Shown here: one piece after another, positions 1-8,751 of the stretch
Layout of the letters: every line of letters starts with the position of its first letter
Numbering within the stretch: position 1 is the stretch's first letter
Assembly: GCA_963422275.1 (NCBI GenBank)
Contig: OY729418.1
Coordinates: 186,001-250,000, forward strand
Origin: G963422275 sp963422275
GTDB taxonomy: Bacteria; Pseudomonadota; Alphaproteobacteria; Rhodobacterales; Rhodobacteraceae
Length of the DNA stretch: 64,000 bases
Direction: 5' to 3'
The notes under the pieces: model-generated
What the model saw: only the letters and a program-made list of their open reading frames with translations
Database searches by the model: none
What the model was told of the DNA's origin: nothing
Translations under genes and position numbers: made by a program

Positions 1-6
1 CAAGGA

Positions 7-885
7 TCATGTTTCCGCAACCACCGTCCCCATCAGGACATCTAGCTCGGTATCGCTCAGGATACTGAGCTCTCGAGCGCCTTGGTACGTCGTCGCGCGG
101 CGTGAGAGCCGCTGCAGACCCCTAGAGCTCGTCAGTTCCGACGATGGGTTGGTCTCCACGCATTGAGCGAGTGCTCTCAGAAACGCGTTACGGATGTTCT
201 CTGATCCAAAGGTGGAGTTTCTGAATACGATCCGATCAATGAGCTTCTCCCAATATGTCTGATTCGTGCGGAGGATGGCCCGTACGCCGGATGCGATTTG
301 GGCATCGCCGCCAGCAGCCTGGTTTACGGTGTGCTCGCGCCACCATGCTCGAGCAAACGGACAGTCGACGTACACTGAGCGGTTTCCGCGCACCTCTCTC
401 AAGCCTCCCAAGCGTCTCAGCACGGTGCGCACGCAGACGTCGATCTGCTTCAGTCCCTGCCTGTGTGTCTCGTTCAGTGCGAAGTCGATGCGCTCAGCGC
501 CACCTGACAGGTTGCCACCGTTAGCAGCGAGATAGGTGGATTGGACCAGGCCGGCCCTGATGTGCTCGATCGTGAGGTTCGCCCAGAAGGTGGAACGGCA
601 GGCGACGGAAGGCGTGAGCGTTGACCAAGCGGCGTACAGGGCCTGCTCGGTGCTAGGCGGCGGATCCTTGTACTCGCTCTCGGTCATTGGCTCGGTGGCG
701 AGCGCTGCATCGACTGTGCCATCCGTTGCAATGGCCGACATGTGATCCAAAAAGGTGTCAGTGTCTCGGACGATTCTGAGAAATTTCTGTTGCTTCTCAC
801 TTCCCTTAGCTCGCAGCAGTTCCTTTCGGAATTCGGCATACTCCGTATCGCTCAATTCTTTGAACGAGCCTTGCGCTCTATTCAT
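7..885 (-). CDS. Unrecognised protein, DUF6339-like, last gene of sulphur operon
   Basis: A 292-residue soluble protein with no signal peptide or membrane segment. I do not recognise a catalytic motif. The middle holds an aromatic patch (CPFARAWW, about residues 175-182) followed by a helical stretch around NQTYWEKLIDRIVFRN. This layout recalls DUF6339 proteins, but I assign that only tentatively and from memory. Its start codon overlaps the stop of the preceding gene by four bases (ATGA), so it is translationally coupled and is the fifth and last gene of the operon that begins at 6305. A role as an accessory or effector subunit of that system is inference from position only. The stop lies at 7-9, so the gene is complete in the window. 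Confidence 0.6.
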   Translation of the reverse strand: MNRAQGSFKELSDTEYAEFRKELLRAKGSEKQQKFLRIVRDTDTFLDHMSAIATDGTVDAALATEPMTESEYKDPPPSTEQALYAAWSTLTPSVACRSTFWANLTIEHIRAGLVQSTYLAANGGNLSGGAERIDFALNETHRQGLKQIDVCVRTVLRRLGGLREVRGNRSVYVDCPFARAWWREHTVNQAAGGDAQIASGVRAILRTNQTYWEKLIDRIVFRNSTFGSENIRNAFLRALAQCVETNPSSELTSSRGLQRLSRRATTYQGARELSILSDTELDVLMGTVVAET

Positions 886-1751
886 GTTTTGTTCCAGACC
901 TCAAGATCGGCACCGGGCAGGACATGCGGATAGAGTGCCGTTGCGACTTTCTCTGGTTGAAAGTTGGGGTCGCTCCAGTGTTCATGCCCTTTCTGCTCAA
1001 GGTGGTCAGCCAGTGCTCGGAGGTTGCCAAACGCCTGCCAACCGGTGTCGCCATCGTCTTTAGAGTAGTCCTTCTGGAGCCGCGCAAGGCAGGCCGTCAC
1101 AATGTGAGTCATGATATGGTTTCGGACAGGGTCCGACGGAAAGCGAAGGAATTTATGCAGCCCGGTGCCGAGCTTGATGTGAAAGCGGAAAGGCTCCTCC
1201 TTCACGTGTACGGCGATCTGGCCATCTCCAAGATGTTTGTCCTCGTTGAGCGACAGGAGCTGCAGAATCGACGACTGGATCTGAATGACACTGCTGAGCG
1301 CCAAGCGTGAGCCCTTCTGAAGGTTGATCCGCTGTTTGTTCCAGATCAGGTGAAGGTCATCTCGGCCCGTATCAGCAATGATGGTCTGCGGCTCGACACA
1401 GAGGATCATCGGTGTGAATAGCGGCGAATCGCCGAAGTCGTCACTGTTCCACCCCACTTCGTGCCGCGCCTCGTTGGAGAGGTACGTGCGGCGATACGAC
1501 GAGATCGGCGAGGAAACGATGCAGGCGTATTGGGCCTGTCCGGCGGCGAGCAGGCGCTCGATCAGTGCCGCGCCCTCGATACGGTGCTCAATGACATACG
1601 ACAAGCGGTCCTCTCCAAGACAGAAGTCCAGAAGGTAGCGACCCTTGGGAAACGAAAGATTCCCTGACTCGAGCATGGGATGGTCGTGGGAACGGACAGA
1701 GTTGGAAGGTCCCGGAGTGACGGCTTCGATAGTGTAAGGCATGCTCATCAA
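882..1751 (-). CDS. Unknown protein, fourth gene of sulphur operon
   Basis: A 289-residue soluble protein that I cannot place in a family. It has no signal peptide, membrane segment or nucleotide-binding motif that I can see. An N-terminal half rich in beta-type sequence (RYLLDFCLGEDRLSYVIEHR near residues 38-57) is followed by a more helical C-terminal half. The ATG overlaps the TGA of the GHKL ATPase gene by four bases, and its own stop overlaps the next start in the same way. This is strong evidence that the three proteins are made together and probably work together. It could be an adaptor or nuclease subunit of the system, but nothing in the sequence settles this. Confidence 0.65.
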   Translation of the reverse strand: MMSMPYTIEAVTPGPSNSVRSHDHPMLESGNLSFPKGRYLLDFCLGEDRLSYVIEHRIEGAALIERLLAAGQAQYACIVSSPISSYRRTYLSNEARHEVGWNSDDFGDSPLFTPMILCVEPQTIIADTGRDDLHLIWNKQRINLQKGSRLALSSVIQIQSSILQLLSLNEDKHLGDGQIAVHVKEEPFRFHIKLGTGLHKFLRFPSDPVRNHIMTHIVTACLARLQKDYSKDDGDTGWQAFGNLRALADHLEQKGHEHWSDPNFQPEKVATALYPHVLPGADLEVWNKT

Positions 1752-3736
1752 TCGATTTTCTCTGCCATGCCGGACTCTTTCTCGGCACTGTGCTCGGCCT
1801 TTAACATTTCCACCCGAAGCGACGGACCCGTCAGATCGCTGAAGTCGCCGCAGAGCTGGTAGTCAGTCTCGACCTCAACCGACGCGCCTTTGGCAAGGTC
1901 GCCTAGCCGTACACCAGTCACCTGGTTGCCCCAGCGAATAAGATCCTTTTCGCTAGCGGCCCTTGCGTTGATTGTGACGTTGCTAAGAACCGCAGGCATA
2001 TAAGGATCTTGTCCGGGCCGCTCGCACGTTGCGTCTAGTGCTTCATCGACGACGAGGCGCAGTTCCGTATTGGCGCAACTCTTCTTACACTCAATCAAAA
2101 TCCGTCGACGGTTCATGCCCGCTGGACAAGAAACAGCCCGGAAGAACGCCGGCAACGAGGGCCGCGCCCGGCGATATTTTCCCTTTGAACCGCCGCTCGC
2201 CTCGCCGCTCTCGCCTGCATACGTCGAAGCGTCATCGTCAGACTCACCGTTGGAGGTAAACAGGTGGCGTTCATGCGCCAAGTCTCGCCGGATTGGCACA
2301 GGCAAGCCCCAAAGCGCGTTGCCGGACTTCCCTCGGCCCTTATTGCCTGTGGCACCAAAATCGAGTGCCAAGAAGTCATCCGACAGGTAGGCGTCGGACT
2401 TGACGGCTCGTGTGTTGCTCAACATCCATTGCGTGATTGCCCCGAGCATGCTCCGGTATGCCTTGCGTTGTGGTGCTGGAAGCCGCTTGATAGCGATAGC
2501 ATCGTGCAGCGGGCCTTCAGCGATGCGTGTCAAGTCGTGCAGATCCCGTCCCTGATGTGCATTGAGCGAAAGGATGGCGTGGAAGGAAACCCGATCTGCG
2601 AAGCTCTGAGACACTTTGGGAATTTTGTCGGTGATCCACATCCCATTGCGGCAAAGGTCGACGCACGTAACGCCGCCAGGGGTTTCGCGCAGCCGGATCT
2701 CGATCGCGCCTGCCTCGGTCTCGACAAGATGGAACTTGCCGGTTTGGTAAGCTTGGTGGGCCTCGTATGCCCGTTGCCCGTTAAGAAACGCCGCGGCTCG
2801 CCGTTTGTCCCGGTGGGTGTCGAGCACATCTGTGAGGTTCGATCGGTCGAGGATACGCCGGGATTCGGCAGTTCCCTGACGACGGTCCTCCACCAAGACA
2901 ACGAGGTCATCTTCTTCGATGGCGATGAAGAAGTTTGCCGAAGTTGCGTGCGAGACCATGGTCCAGAGATCCTGCTTTTCGAGGAAGTGGTTGAAGGCCG
3001 GAATAATGACGGCCGTACCGTGTGTCGTCTCGGCTTCGATCAGGTCGAGTGCCCGTTCGATCAGCTCGGGGAGATGGCTGTCGGTCGCGTAGTCATAGAG
3101 TGTCGAGTGGCTTGCCTGAAAATCCCGGATGTAGAAACCGTCTCCGGATCTCTGGTGTCGTTCACCCGCTTCGTAATGGGAGGCAAGCACGGCGTGGCCT
3201 GCCCCGATTCTGTGCCCGTCTTCGGTAAGCCCGCCGTATAGCACGTAGCGAAGATCCGATGCAGGAATGGCGGTGGAGTGTCCGTTTCCGTAAGTACCGG
3301 TTGCCGTGCCATCTTTGACACTCACCCCGTCGCTCAGGAGCGCGTTCATGCGCTGCTCGTCGAGGCCGACTCCATTGTCCAGAACGTAGAGCACATCCAG
3401 TTCGTCTTTCGCGAGTGCAGTGCGGATCGTCTCTGCAGTGAGTTGTGCTTGGCCGGTTAGTGGCCCGCCTGTCATCGCCATCTGGGTCTCCATCGCCTTC
3501 GAAAAAGCGCTTCCGTAGCTCTCGATTCCAGGCACCATATCCCGGGATTCCCGGGTCAGCAGGAACCGGACGACAGCGGGGCTAACTCCGGCACTGCGAG
3601 CGGCGTCCAACGCATTTTGGATGAGTTCCCGCACGACAGTGGTCGGGCGCAGATTGTCGAAGGCTGCCACCCCGGCTGGGGTAAAGCCGCCGCTCGTTCC
3701 TGGACCGAAGCGCAGATCGGAGACACGTCTTGGCAT
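1748..3736 (-). CDS. GHKL (HSP90/MutL/MORC-like) ATPase
   Basis: A 662-residue protein with a complete N-terminal Bergerat ATP-binding fold. The N box is RELIQNALDAARS (Glu37, Asn41, Asp44), the G1 box is DNGVGL (120-125) and the glycine lid is GTYGNG (147-152). The C-terminal 400 residues are unrecognised and include a low-complexity acidic/Gly-Ser linker (around residues 500-520) before a basic segment. GHKL ATPases of this kind act as ATP-gated clamps or chaperone-like switches, and stand-alone versions recur in bacterial defence islands. The gene starts five bases after the desulfurase stop and overlaps the next gene by ATGA. Its fixed place between sulphur-transfer genes and two unknown genes suggests a sensor or motor for a modification/restriction complex; that role is inference. 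Confidence 0.85.
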   Translation of the reverse strand: MPRRVSDLRFGPGTSGGFTPAGVAAFDNLRPTTVVRELIQNALDAARSAGVSPAVVRFLLTRESRDMVPGIESYGSAFSKAMETQMAMTGGPLTGQAQLTAETIRTALAKDELDVLYVLDNGVGLDEQRMNALLSDGVSVKDGTATGTYGNGHSTAIPASDLRYVLYGGLTEDGHRIGAGHAVLASHYEAGERHQRSGDGFYIRDFQASHSTLYDYATDSHLPELIERALDLIEAETTHGTAVIIPAFNHFLEKQDLWTMVSHATSANFFIAIEEDDLVVLVEDRRQGTAESRRILDRSNLTDVLDTHRDKRRAAAFLNGQRAYEAHQAYQTGKFHLVETEAGAIEIRLRETPGGVTCVDLCRNGMWITDKIPKVSQSFADRVSFHAILSLNAHQGRDLHDLTRIAEGPLHDAIAIKRLPAPQRKAYRSMLGAITQWMLSNTRAVKSDAYLSDDFLALDFGATGNKGRGKSGNALWGLPVPIRRDLAHERHLFTSNGESDDDASTYAGESGEASGGSKGKYRRARPSLPAFFRAVSCPAGMNRRRILIECKKSCANTELRLVVDEALDATCERPGQDPYMPAVLSNVTINARAASEKDLIRWGNQVTGVRLGDLAKGASVEVETDYQLCGDFSDLTGPSLRVEMLKAEHSAEKESGMAEKID

Positions 3737-3741
3737 GATGG

Positions 3742-4902
3742 TCAGGCTCTGTGATCGAGTTGGGTGAGGGGGACGAACTTGGACAGTGCCGAGATTGCTC
3801 GGTCGACTTCCTGCACTGTCGTGAAACGGCCCAAGCTGATACGGATTCCGGTAGCCGCAACTTCCCGGTCGATCCCTAGTGCCAGCAGTACCTTAGAAGG
3901 CTCTGACGTTGCGGATGCACACGCAGAGCCGCTCGAGACAGCGACATGGTTGGATATGTTGCGGATCACCTCCTCTGCTGGGAGACCGGGGAAGCCGAGA
4001 TTAAGGCTGCCAGGGAGTCGCTTCTCGGCGTGTCCGAACAGGCGCATGGTCGGATGCATTTCGAGCAGACTCGTGTAAAGCCGCTTCGTGAGCACTTCCA
4101 TCTGTGCCTGATCTTTTTCCTGCCTCATCGCGGCGATATCGCACGCGGTACCGAAGCCAGCGATGAGTGCCGGGGGCAGGGTGCCCCCTCGAAGCCCTCG
4201 CTCCTGCGACCCGCCGGTGATGATCGGCTTGAGTTGAACACCAGAACGCACGAACAGGGCACCGACGCCCTTGGGTCCATAGACCTTGTGGCTTGAAAAA
4301 CTCAAGAGGTCGACATCCCAGTCATCGACGTGGATCGGGACCCGTCCCGCCGCTTGGGTTGCATCGGTGTGGAACAACGCACCCTCGTCATGGCATCGAT
4401 TCGCAATCTCGGCGATAGGCTGGATTACGCCGATCTCGTTGTTTGCGGCCATCACCGAGACGATGAGGGTCCGTTCGTCGAGCACCTTGTCGAGGTGAGA
4501 TAAGTTCAGCAGTCCATCTGGCCCAACGGGTATTACAATGGCATCGAAGCCCGAGTGCCTTAGGTCTAGTACCGTTTCGAAAACTGCCGGGTGTTCGGTC
4601 GTCAGCGTAACGATCCGACGGCGAAGGTCATTATCCGAACGATTCGCGATCCCCCGAAGGGCTAGATTGCACGATTCGGTCGCACCAGATGTGAACACGA
4701 TCTCGTCATCGTCTGCGTTGATAAAACCCGCAACGCTTGCCCGGGCATCCTTGATTGCGCGCGCGGCTTCCCAGCCGAAGCAATGGTCGTTCGAGTGGGG
4801 GTTGCCGAACATATCCTCTAAAAACGGTATCATCGCCTCCCGTACCTGAGGGTCAATTGGGGTTGTGGCCTGATAATCCAAGTAGACGGGCGCGCCGTTC
4901 AT
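3742..4902 (-). CDS. Cysteine desulfurase, IscS/NifS/DndA type
   Basis: A class V aminotransferase-fold, PLP-dependent enzyme that takes sulphur from L-cysteine and passes it on as a persulfide. From the chosen start it is 386 residues, the normal length for the family. It begins with the typical YLDYQATTPID. The PLP lysine lies in SFSSHKVYGPKGVG (Lys206) and the persulfide cysteine in SSGSACAS (Cys328), the same numbering as E. coli IscS. I chose the start at 4902 because it forms an ATGA overlap with the stop of the PAPS-reductase-like gene; longer in-frame starts run into that gene. Pairing with a PP-loop protein matches the DndA/DndC and SspA/SspD logic of DNA phosphorothioation, or a tRNA-thiolation-like reaction, rather than general Fe-S assembly. 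Confidence 0.9.
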   Translation of the reverse strand: MNGAPVYLDYQATTPIDPQVREAMIPFLEDMFGNPHSNDHCFGWEAARAIKDARASVAGFINADDDEIVFTSGATESCNLALRGIANRSDNDLRRRIVTLTTEHPAVFETVLDLRHSGFDAIVIPVGPDGLLNLSHLDKVLDERTLIVSVMAANNEIGVIQPIAEIANRCHDEGALFHTDATQAAGRVPIHVDDWDVDLLSFSSHKVYGPKGVGALFVRSGVQLKPIITGGSQERGLRGGTLPPALIAGFGTACDIAAMRQEKDQAQMEVLTKRLYTSLLEMHPTMRLFGHAEKRLPGSLNLGFPGLPAEEVIRNISNHVAVSSGSACASATSEPSKVLLALGIDREVAATGIRISLGRFTTVQEVDRAISALSKFVPLTQLDHRA

Positions 4903-6305
4903 TCTGTGCAGTCGCATGGCAGTCGCGTCTCGCTCAGTGCGCTGAGGTCTCGTCTGGCGGCAAGATCCTTGTAGCTGAATGGGTGAGAGCCGAAAAACCC
5001 GATCTGCGTCGTGTTGTTGCGCATCTTGCGCCCTTCGGCACGGAGGTCTCGAGCATACTGCGCCTCGATTCTCATCCACCAACGCAGATCGCTAGGCGTA
5101 TCGGCAAGCGATTCGAACTTGGGTCCTATGGTGTTCGGGGCATCCTCAAGCCAAGCGTGAATGGCATCAAGGTTCGCTGCTCCTTTCAGAAAGCAGTACA
5201 CGCAGTTGGAAAGACTCATGTTCTTCGGAAATTCCAGACCCCAATCTTGGCGCTCCCAGAACGCGCTGACGTCGTCTTGGGTTACCGCCATATCATTGAG
5301 TGGCATGTAAACGTGCTCTCCGTCGCAGTTGGTTGTGGTGTCTTTGCGTTTTTCAACGCGCTGGACCCGATGCGGCTCGTCCCCCCTCAGCCCGATGAAG
5401 GTCACATATTCAATGCCTCGCTTACCGAACCATGCCTTGTCGCCAAACGTCTTGCCCTTGAGCGCCTCGTTCTCGAAAGGCTGCCATTCCGGGCAGAAGT
5501 CTCGGTAGTGCTGCTCTGGTCGAACGTGGGGCCGGCTCCAGACGTAGGCGCGCTTTCGCAGGAAGATGTCCTTCGGCACTCCGCCTTGGTTCTGTTGGTG
5601 GCGCCGGAATGCTGCATCTGGGTCCATTCGAGAGCCATTTCCATAGTGTCCCAAGCGTGGAATCGCCACCTTCGACGCTAGCCAGTCCTTCAGGAAATTA
5701 CGGGTGACGTCGAGCTTTAGATGCGTCGTGCAGATGCGGTTGAACTGATTTGGCACGTAGCCTGCCCACGAGAGCATCTCTTCGTACACCTCGCCTCGCC
5801 AGTGGAATCCTCTATCGTCCGCAGCCGAATTTGGCTGGTCGTTGACGAGTCGGTACGTTGGCAACCGGGTCCACTCGCCTTGGCGGGCATCCTCGTACGT
5901 CTGGAACTCGATCTGGAAGAACGGGATTCCATATCGGCGAGCCGCGAGCATACAATCTCGGACGAAATTGTAAGTATACGGGTGTTCTGCGGAGGTGTTG
6001 TTGAAGACGATAACATCGCCGCGGGACGCATGCAGCAACCCGTTTTCCAGCAATGTAAACAGCAACATGCCGCTCGAGCGGCCACCGGAAAACTTGACCA
6101 CATGGGGCAGACTGCTGTGCTTCTTCGCGTGGTACCGAAACTGATACTCCTCGTTCGGGTCGTGCTTCGGCGTGGGCCTGCGCAGCTGTTTCGAGATCGC
6201 AAGCTTGGGCACATCTCGAATGGTATTGATACCATCTTCTGGTATTGCCCGACCCGTTGATTGGTGGGTGCGGTGTTTCGCCTGTTGGGTCAATGCCTTG
6301 CCCAT
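4899..6305 (-). CDS. PAPS-reductase-family PP-loop protein (DndC/SspD-like)
   Basis: A 468-residue protein of the PAPS reductase/ATP pyrophosphatase superfamily. The PP-loop is SGGRSSGM (residues 73-80), followed by a Rossmann-type region with HPYTYNF and PNQFNRICTTHLK. A downstream NCVYCFLKG supplies a CxxC which, with the cysteine of ICTTHLK, could bind an Fe-S cluster as in DndC-type enzymes. Such enzymes adenylate a target and replace oxygen with sulphur delivered by a desulfurase, and the desulfurase gene follows with a four-base overlap. It is the first gene of the five-gene operon. Its N-terminal coding end overlaps the 3' end of a truncated older desulfurase copy, so this junction looks like a recombination scar. 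The substrate (DNA, RNA or other) cannot be read from the sequence. Confidence 0.8.
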   Translation of the reverse strand: MGKALTQQAKHRTHQSTGRAIPEDGINTIRDVPKLAISKQLRRPTPKHDPNEEYQFRYHAKKHSSLPHVVKFSGGRSSGMLLFTLLENGLLHASRGDVIVFNNTSAEHPYTYNFVRDCMLAARRYGIPFFQIEFQTYEDARQGEWTRLPTYRLVNDQPNSAADDRGFHWRGEVYEEMLSWAGYVPNQFNRICTTHLKLDVTRNFLKDWLASKVAIPRLGHYGNGSRMDPDAAFRRHQQNQGGVPKDIFLRKRAYVWSRPHVRPEQHYRDFCPEWQPFENEALKGKTFGDKAWFGKRGIEYVTFIGLRGDEPHRVQRVEKRKDTTTNCDGEHVYMPLNDMAVTQDDVSAFWERQDWGLEFPKNMSLSNCVYCFLKGAANLDAIHAWLEDAPNTIGPKFESLADTPSDLRWWMRIEAQYARDLRAEGRKMRNNTTQIGFFGSHPFSYKDLAARRDLSALSETRLPCDCTE

Positions 6306-6607
6306 CTTCTTGGCCTCTGCATGGACGCTCTTGCTACACCGCGCAACGCGAGATCACAGGACTCCGTGGCCGGCGAAGTGAATATGATTTGTTTCTGATA
6401 AATTCCTGATAAATATATAAGATATTTATACAATATTTTCACGACATCGCTGTCAACACGACCGAACGAGCGTTGCTGACCGTGCAAGCTTCCAAAGAAA
6501 TGGAATGCCAGCACCATCGCGTTCGCTACTTTCTGGTCCAGCGGCGTCGTGGATTGGCAATCCAGATATACAGGACGCTTATTCACGGCTAGCCAGCGCA
6601 GCCACAA
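6290..6607 (-). pseudogene. Truncated second cysteine desulfurase
   Basis: The reading frame matches only the first 90 or so residues of the family. It opens with RPVYLDCQSTTPLD, comparable to PVYLDYQATTPID of the intact gene at 3742-4902, and later has IIFTSPATESCDLALRG, comparable to IVFTSGATESCNLALRG. It then stops, with no PLP lysine or catalytic cysteine region. The invariant SGATE has become SPATE, and the usual GNP.S segment is scrambled. It lies directly downstream of a decayed PAPS-reductase copy, in the same order as the intact pair. It is therefore the remains of a second, diverged PP-loop/desulfurase unit. Confidence 0.75.
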
Positions 6608-6763
6608 GGCAACAGCGTATCCGAGAACTCCTCAAGCCGGACGTCACCGGTCTCGGCGAGTACGTCATACGAGAATCGACTGCCGCCCCCGAAAAAAAAC
6701 CCAGGAAGTTGCGGTACAACAATGTTTGAACGGAATGTTCGGCCAAGAGGTCACGCCCGTAGT

Positions 6764-7534
6764 TTATCCCCATACGACGCCACCATTGCTGAACACACGC
6801 CTTTCACCCCCCAAGTTCTCCCAATAAGTCATTTGCTTTCTATCGGGCGCCATGCACTTGAGAAGATCGCACCTCACCTTGCGATTAATTCGAGAAACTG
6901 ATGACCCGCAGTGACCCAAGCAAGGGATTGACGTCTTGCCGGCTAGCCAGTCACGCAAGAACGACCATATTGTGCCGAGTTTCGTATTTGTTGTGCAGAT
7001 GTACTGTAACTGGTTCGGGATAATGCCCGACCAGAATACCACTTCCTCGAACACTTTCCCTTTCCGGTGAAAACCGTCTTGGTTGTCTCTCGACCAGATT
7101 TTTCCGTTCGCCAGCCGATGGCTTTGAAGCCGCTCCCACTCATCGTTCCGTGCATCTTTGCAAGGTTGAAAATTAACGAAGAAGAGTGGAACTCCGTGCT
7201 GTTCGGTGGCCGCCTTGCATTTCCGCACGATATCGTAGGTGTATGGGGGTTCGCAGGAAATGTTGCCGAATAACACAACATTCCCCCGCACTGCTTTCAG
7301 GATACCCTTGACCAGCAGAATCCGAATCAACATCCTGCTGGATTGCTCGCCCGAAAACTTGCTCACACGCGGCAATTCCGCGTGTTGCTTGTCTAGATAT
7401 ATAGGTTTTTGGTATTCCCGTTCGGGATCATGGATCTTCGGTGCCCGTTGCAGGCGTTTTGGCACGACCAGCCTCGGCAATCGAGCTGATCGCCCCCCCC
7501 CCCCCCCCCCGACTTGATTCCACTGTCGATTCAA
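6764..7534 (-). pseudogene. Decayed second PAPS-reductase-like gene
   Basis: This frame aligns by eye with the first half of the intact protein at 4899-6305: LPRVSKFSGEQSSRML against LPHVVKFSGGRSSGML, PPYTYDIVRKC against HPYTYNFVRDC, and PNQLQYICTTNTKLG against PNQFNRICTTHLKLD. The PP-loop is destroyed (SGGRSSG became SGEQSSR), so it could not bind ATP normally. Similarity ends near LGHCGS and the frame closes after some 30 unrelated residues, while the CxxC half is missing. A run of 18 G residues on this strand sits at its N-terminal end. The divergence is too large for a recent duplication, so it is an older paralogue or a replaced allele. Confidence 0.75.
7493..7510. repeat. Homopolymer tract of 18 C
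   Basis: Eighteen consecutive C residues on the plus strand, which read as glycine codons near the N-terminus of the decayed PAPS-reductase copy. Tracts of this length slip easily and could serve as a phase switch, but the gene behind it is already dead. Confidence 0.95.
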
Positions 7535-8751
7535 TAAGCGATGTTCCGAACACGGAATCTACTTGGTTATCCCTCGACGTTTCGTTCTTCATCACAAATA
7601 ACAATAGGAACTCATGCAATCTGGCCCTTATCCCAAGACGCTAGCAGGCCTACCCGCACCAACATAATAAAGAGATCGACTAGGTTCAACGTTTTTTCAA
7701 GTTATCCGCTCTTATGGGGTCTCAAGGTTCACGGCGGACTTTCTCTTCACGGCGACAGCATCTTTAGTGTCCGCTGTGCGCGTGGTCGGCAGACGGAAGG
7801 GCAATAAGGCGACGATGAGTCGCTTTCGGTGATGCTGGCACTCGCCGGATCGCCGCTGACACCATTTGGCAAGTTGGTTTGCAGGTTGGTTGAGTCGTTG
7901 ACCACGACCTCGATACTCGTGTCCCGACGTACGGACCTTGCAGACAAGCCAAAAGCCCTCTGCCACCTGCCTTGAAGGTCAATAGCAGATACGGCCGGGG
8001 AGACAAAAGGACGAAACCCTTTGACCGTTCAAGATGCATCCGGGTCGGCGGCGAACAATAACTTCTGGGTATGTGCACATGAGAATCATTTGCTTGATAT
8101 GAACCACTAGAGAATCTCTGAATACAGCCCGATATGTGGGCGTGGCATTGTGCATCCGGGGGGGGCCTGCTGTCTTGCGCTACATCCTCTATTCAGGGCT
8201 GCCCGACATGCTGGTACAATCGGATGTTCGTCTCAAGCGGCACACACATCGCCACGTTTGTTGGTATCGCACCAGATCAATCGCGTTCCCTTGAAGGTCT
8301 CCGGGATGTTGCTGCTGGACTGGGGTTGATCTTGACGCGCTTGGTTAGATTAGAGTCGAATTTCGGTTGGAGTTACCGTGTCTCATTGGGAAAGGCCCGT
8401 GAAGATTCACCTCGGCCGGCGGAATTGCGGCCGCGGCACATCATATTCAAGGTCCTCATCAGAGGCCTCGCCTTCCTCCCGCCGATTTTGTGCCAAATCC
8501 GGTAACTTTCGAAGCCCCAAATTGGGCAATTGTCCAAGTTTTCAAAATGCTGACGCTTGTTTCCAAGAACCAACTCCAGCATTCCAGACTACTTGGCTTG
8601 AACGAGTCACTGCAATGGGCCGGACGGTTTGACGGCGGAGAACAGAGCGAGAGAGACCCTTTGCAGTACCGCGTTCGCCTTGATCGGACTCGTAACTGAC
8701 CAGCCACGCTTGCGTCTTGCGGGCCTGAGTTTCTTGGGCGTGGCCACCCCT
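7535..8751. other. Degenerate spacer with no supported gene
   Basis: About 1.2 kb between the decayed PP-loop gene and the restriction endonuclease gene. Apart from the IS5-type left-end remnant near 8111, I find no frame with family resemblance, consistent codon use or a ribosome binding site. The short open frames on both strands look like chance frames. Confidence 0.5.
8111..8225 (+). mobile_element. Left-end remnant of the IS5-family element
   Basis: A CTAG target motif (8107-8110) is followed by AGAATCTCTGAATACAGCCC, a mutated form of the terminal repeat GGAACCTCTGA and its subterminal sequence. The next 90 bases can still be followed against the left ends of the copies at 10919-11799 and 36131-36691, including the ATG region of the transposase. 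It closely matches the 10919-11799 copy (CCCGATATGTGGGC). Similarity fades near 8225 and no right end is present. A run of eight G (8158-8165) replaces a shorter run in the other copies. Confidence 0.7.

Noticed and set aside
2264..3241. Long plus-strand open frame opposite the GHKL ATPase gene
   Set aside because: It is antisense to a gene with complete ATPase motifs, and its own translation shows no family resemblance.
3742..4902. Housekeeping IscS for Fe-S assembly
   Set aside because: No iscU, iscA, hscA/B or suf genes are nearby, and the gene is locked by overlaps into an operon with a PP-loop protein and a GHKL ATPase.
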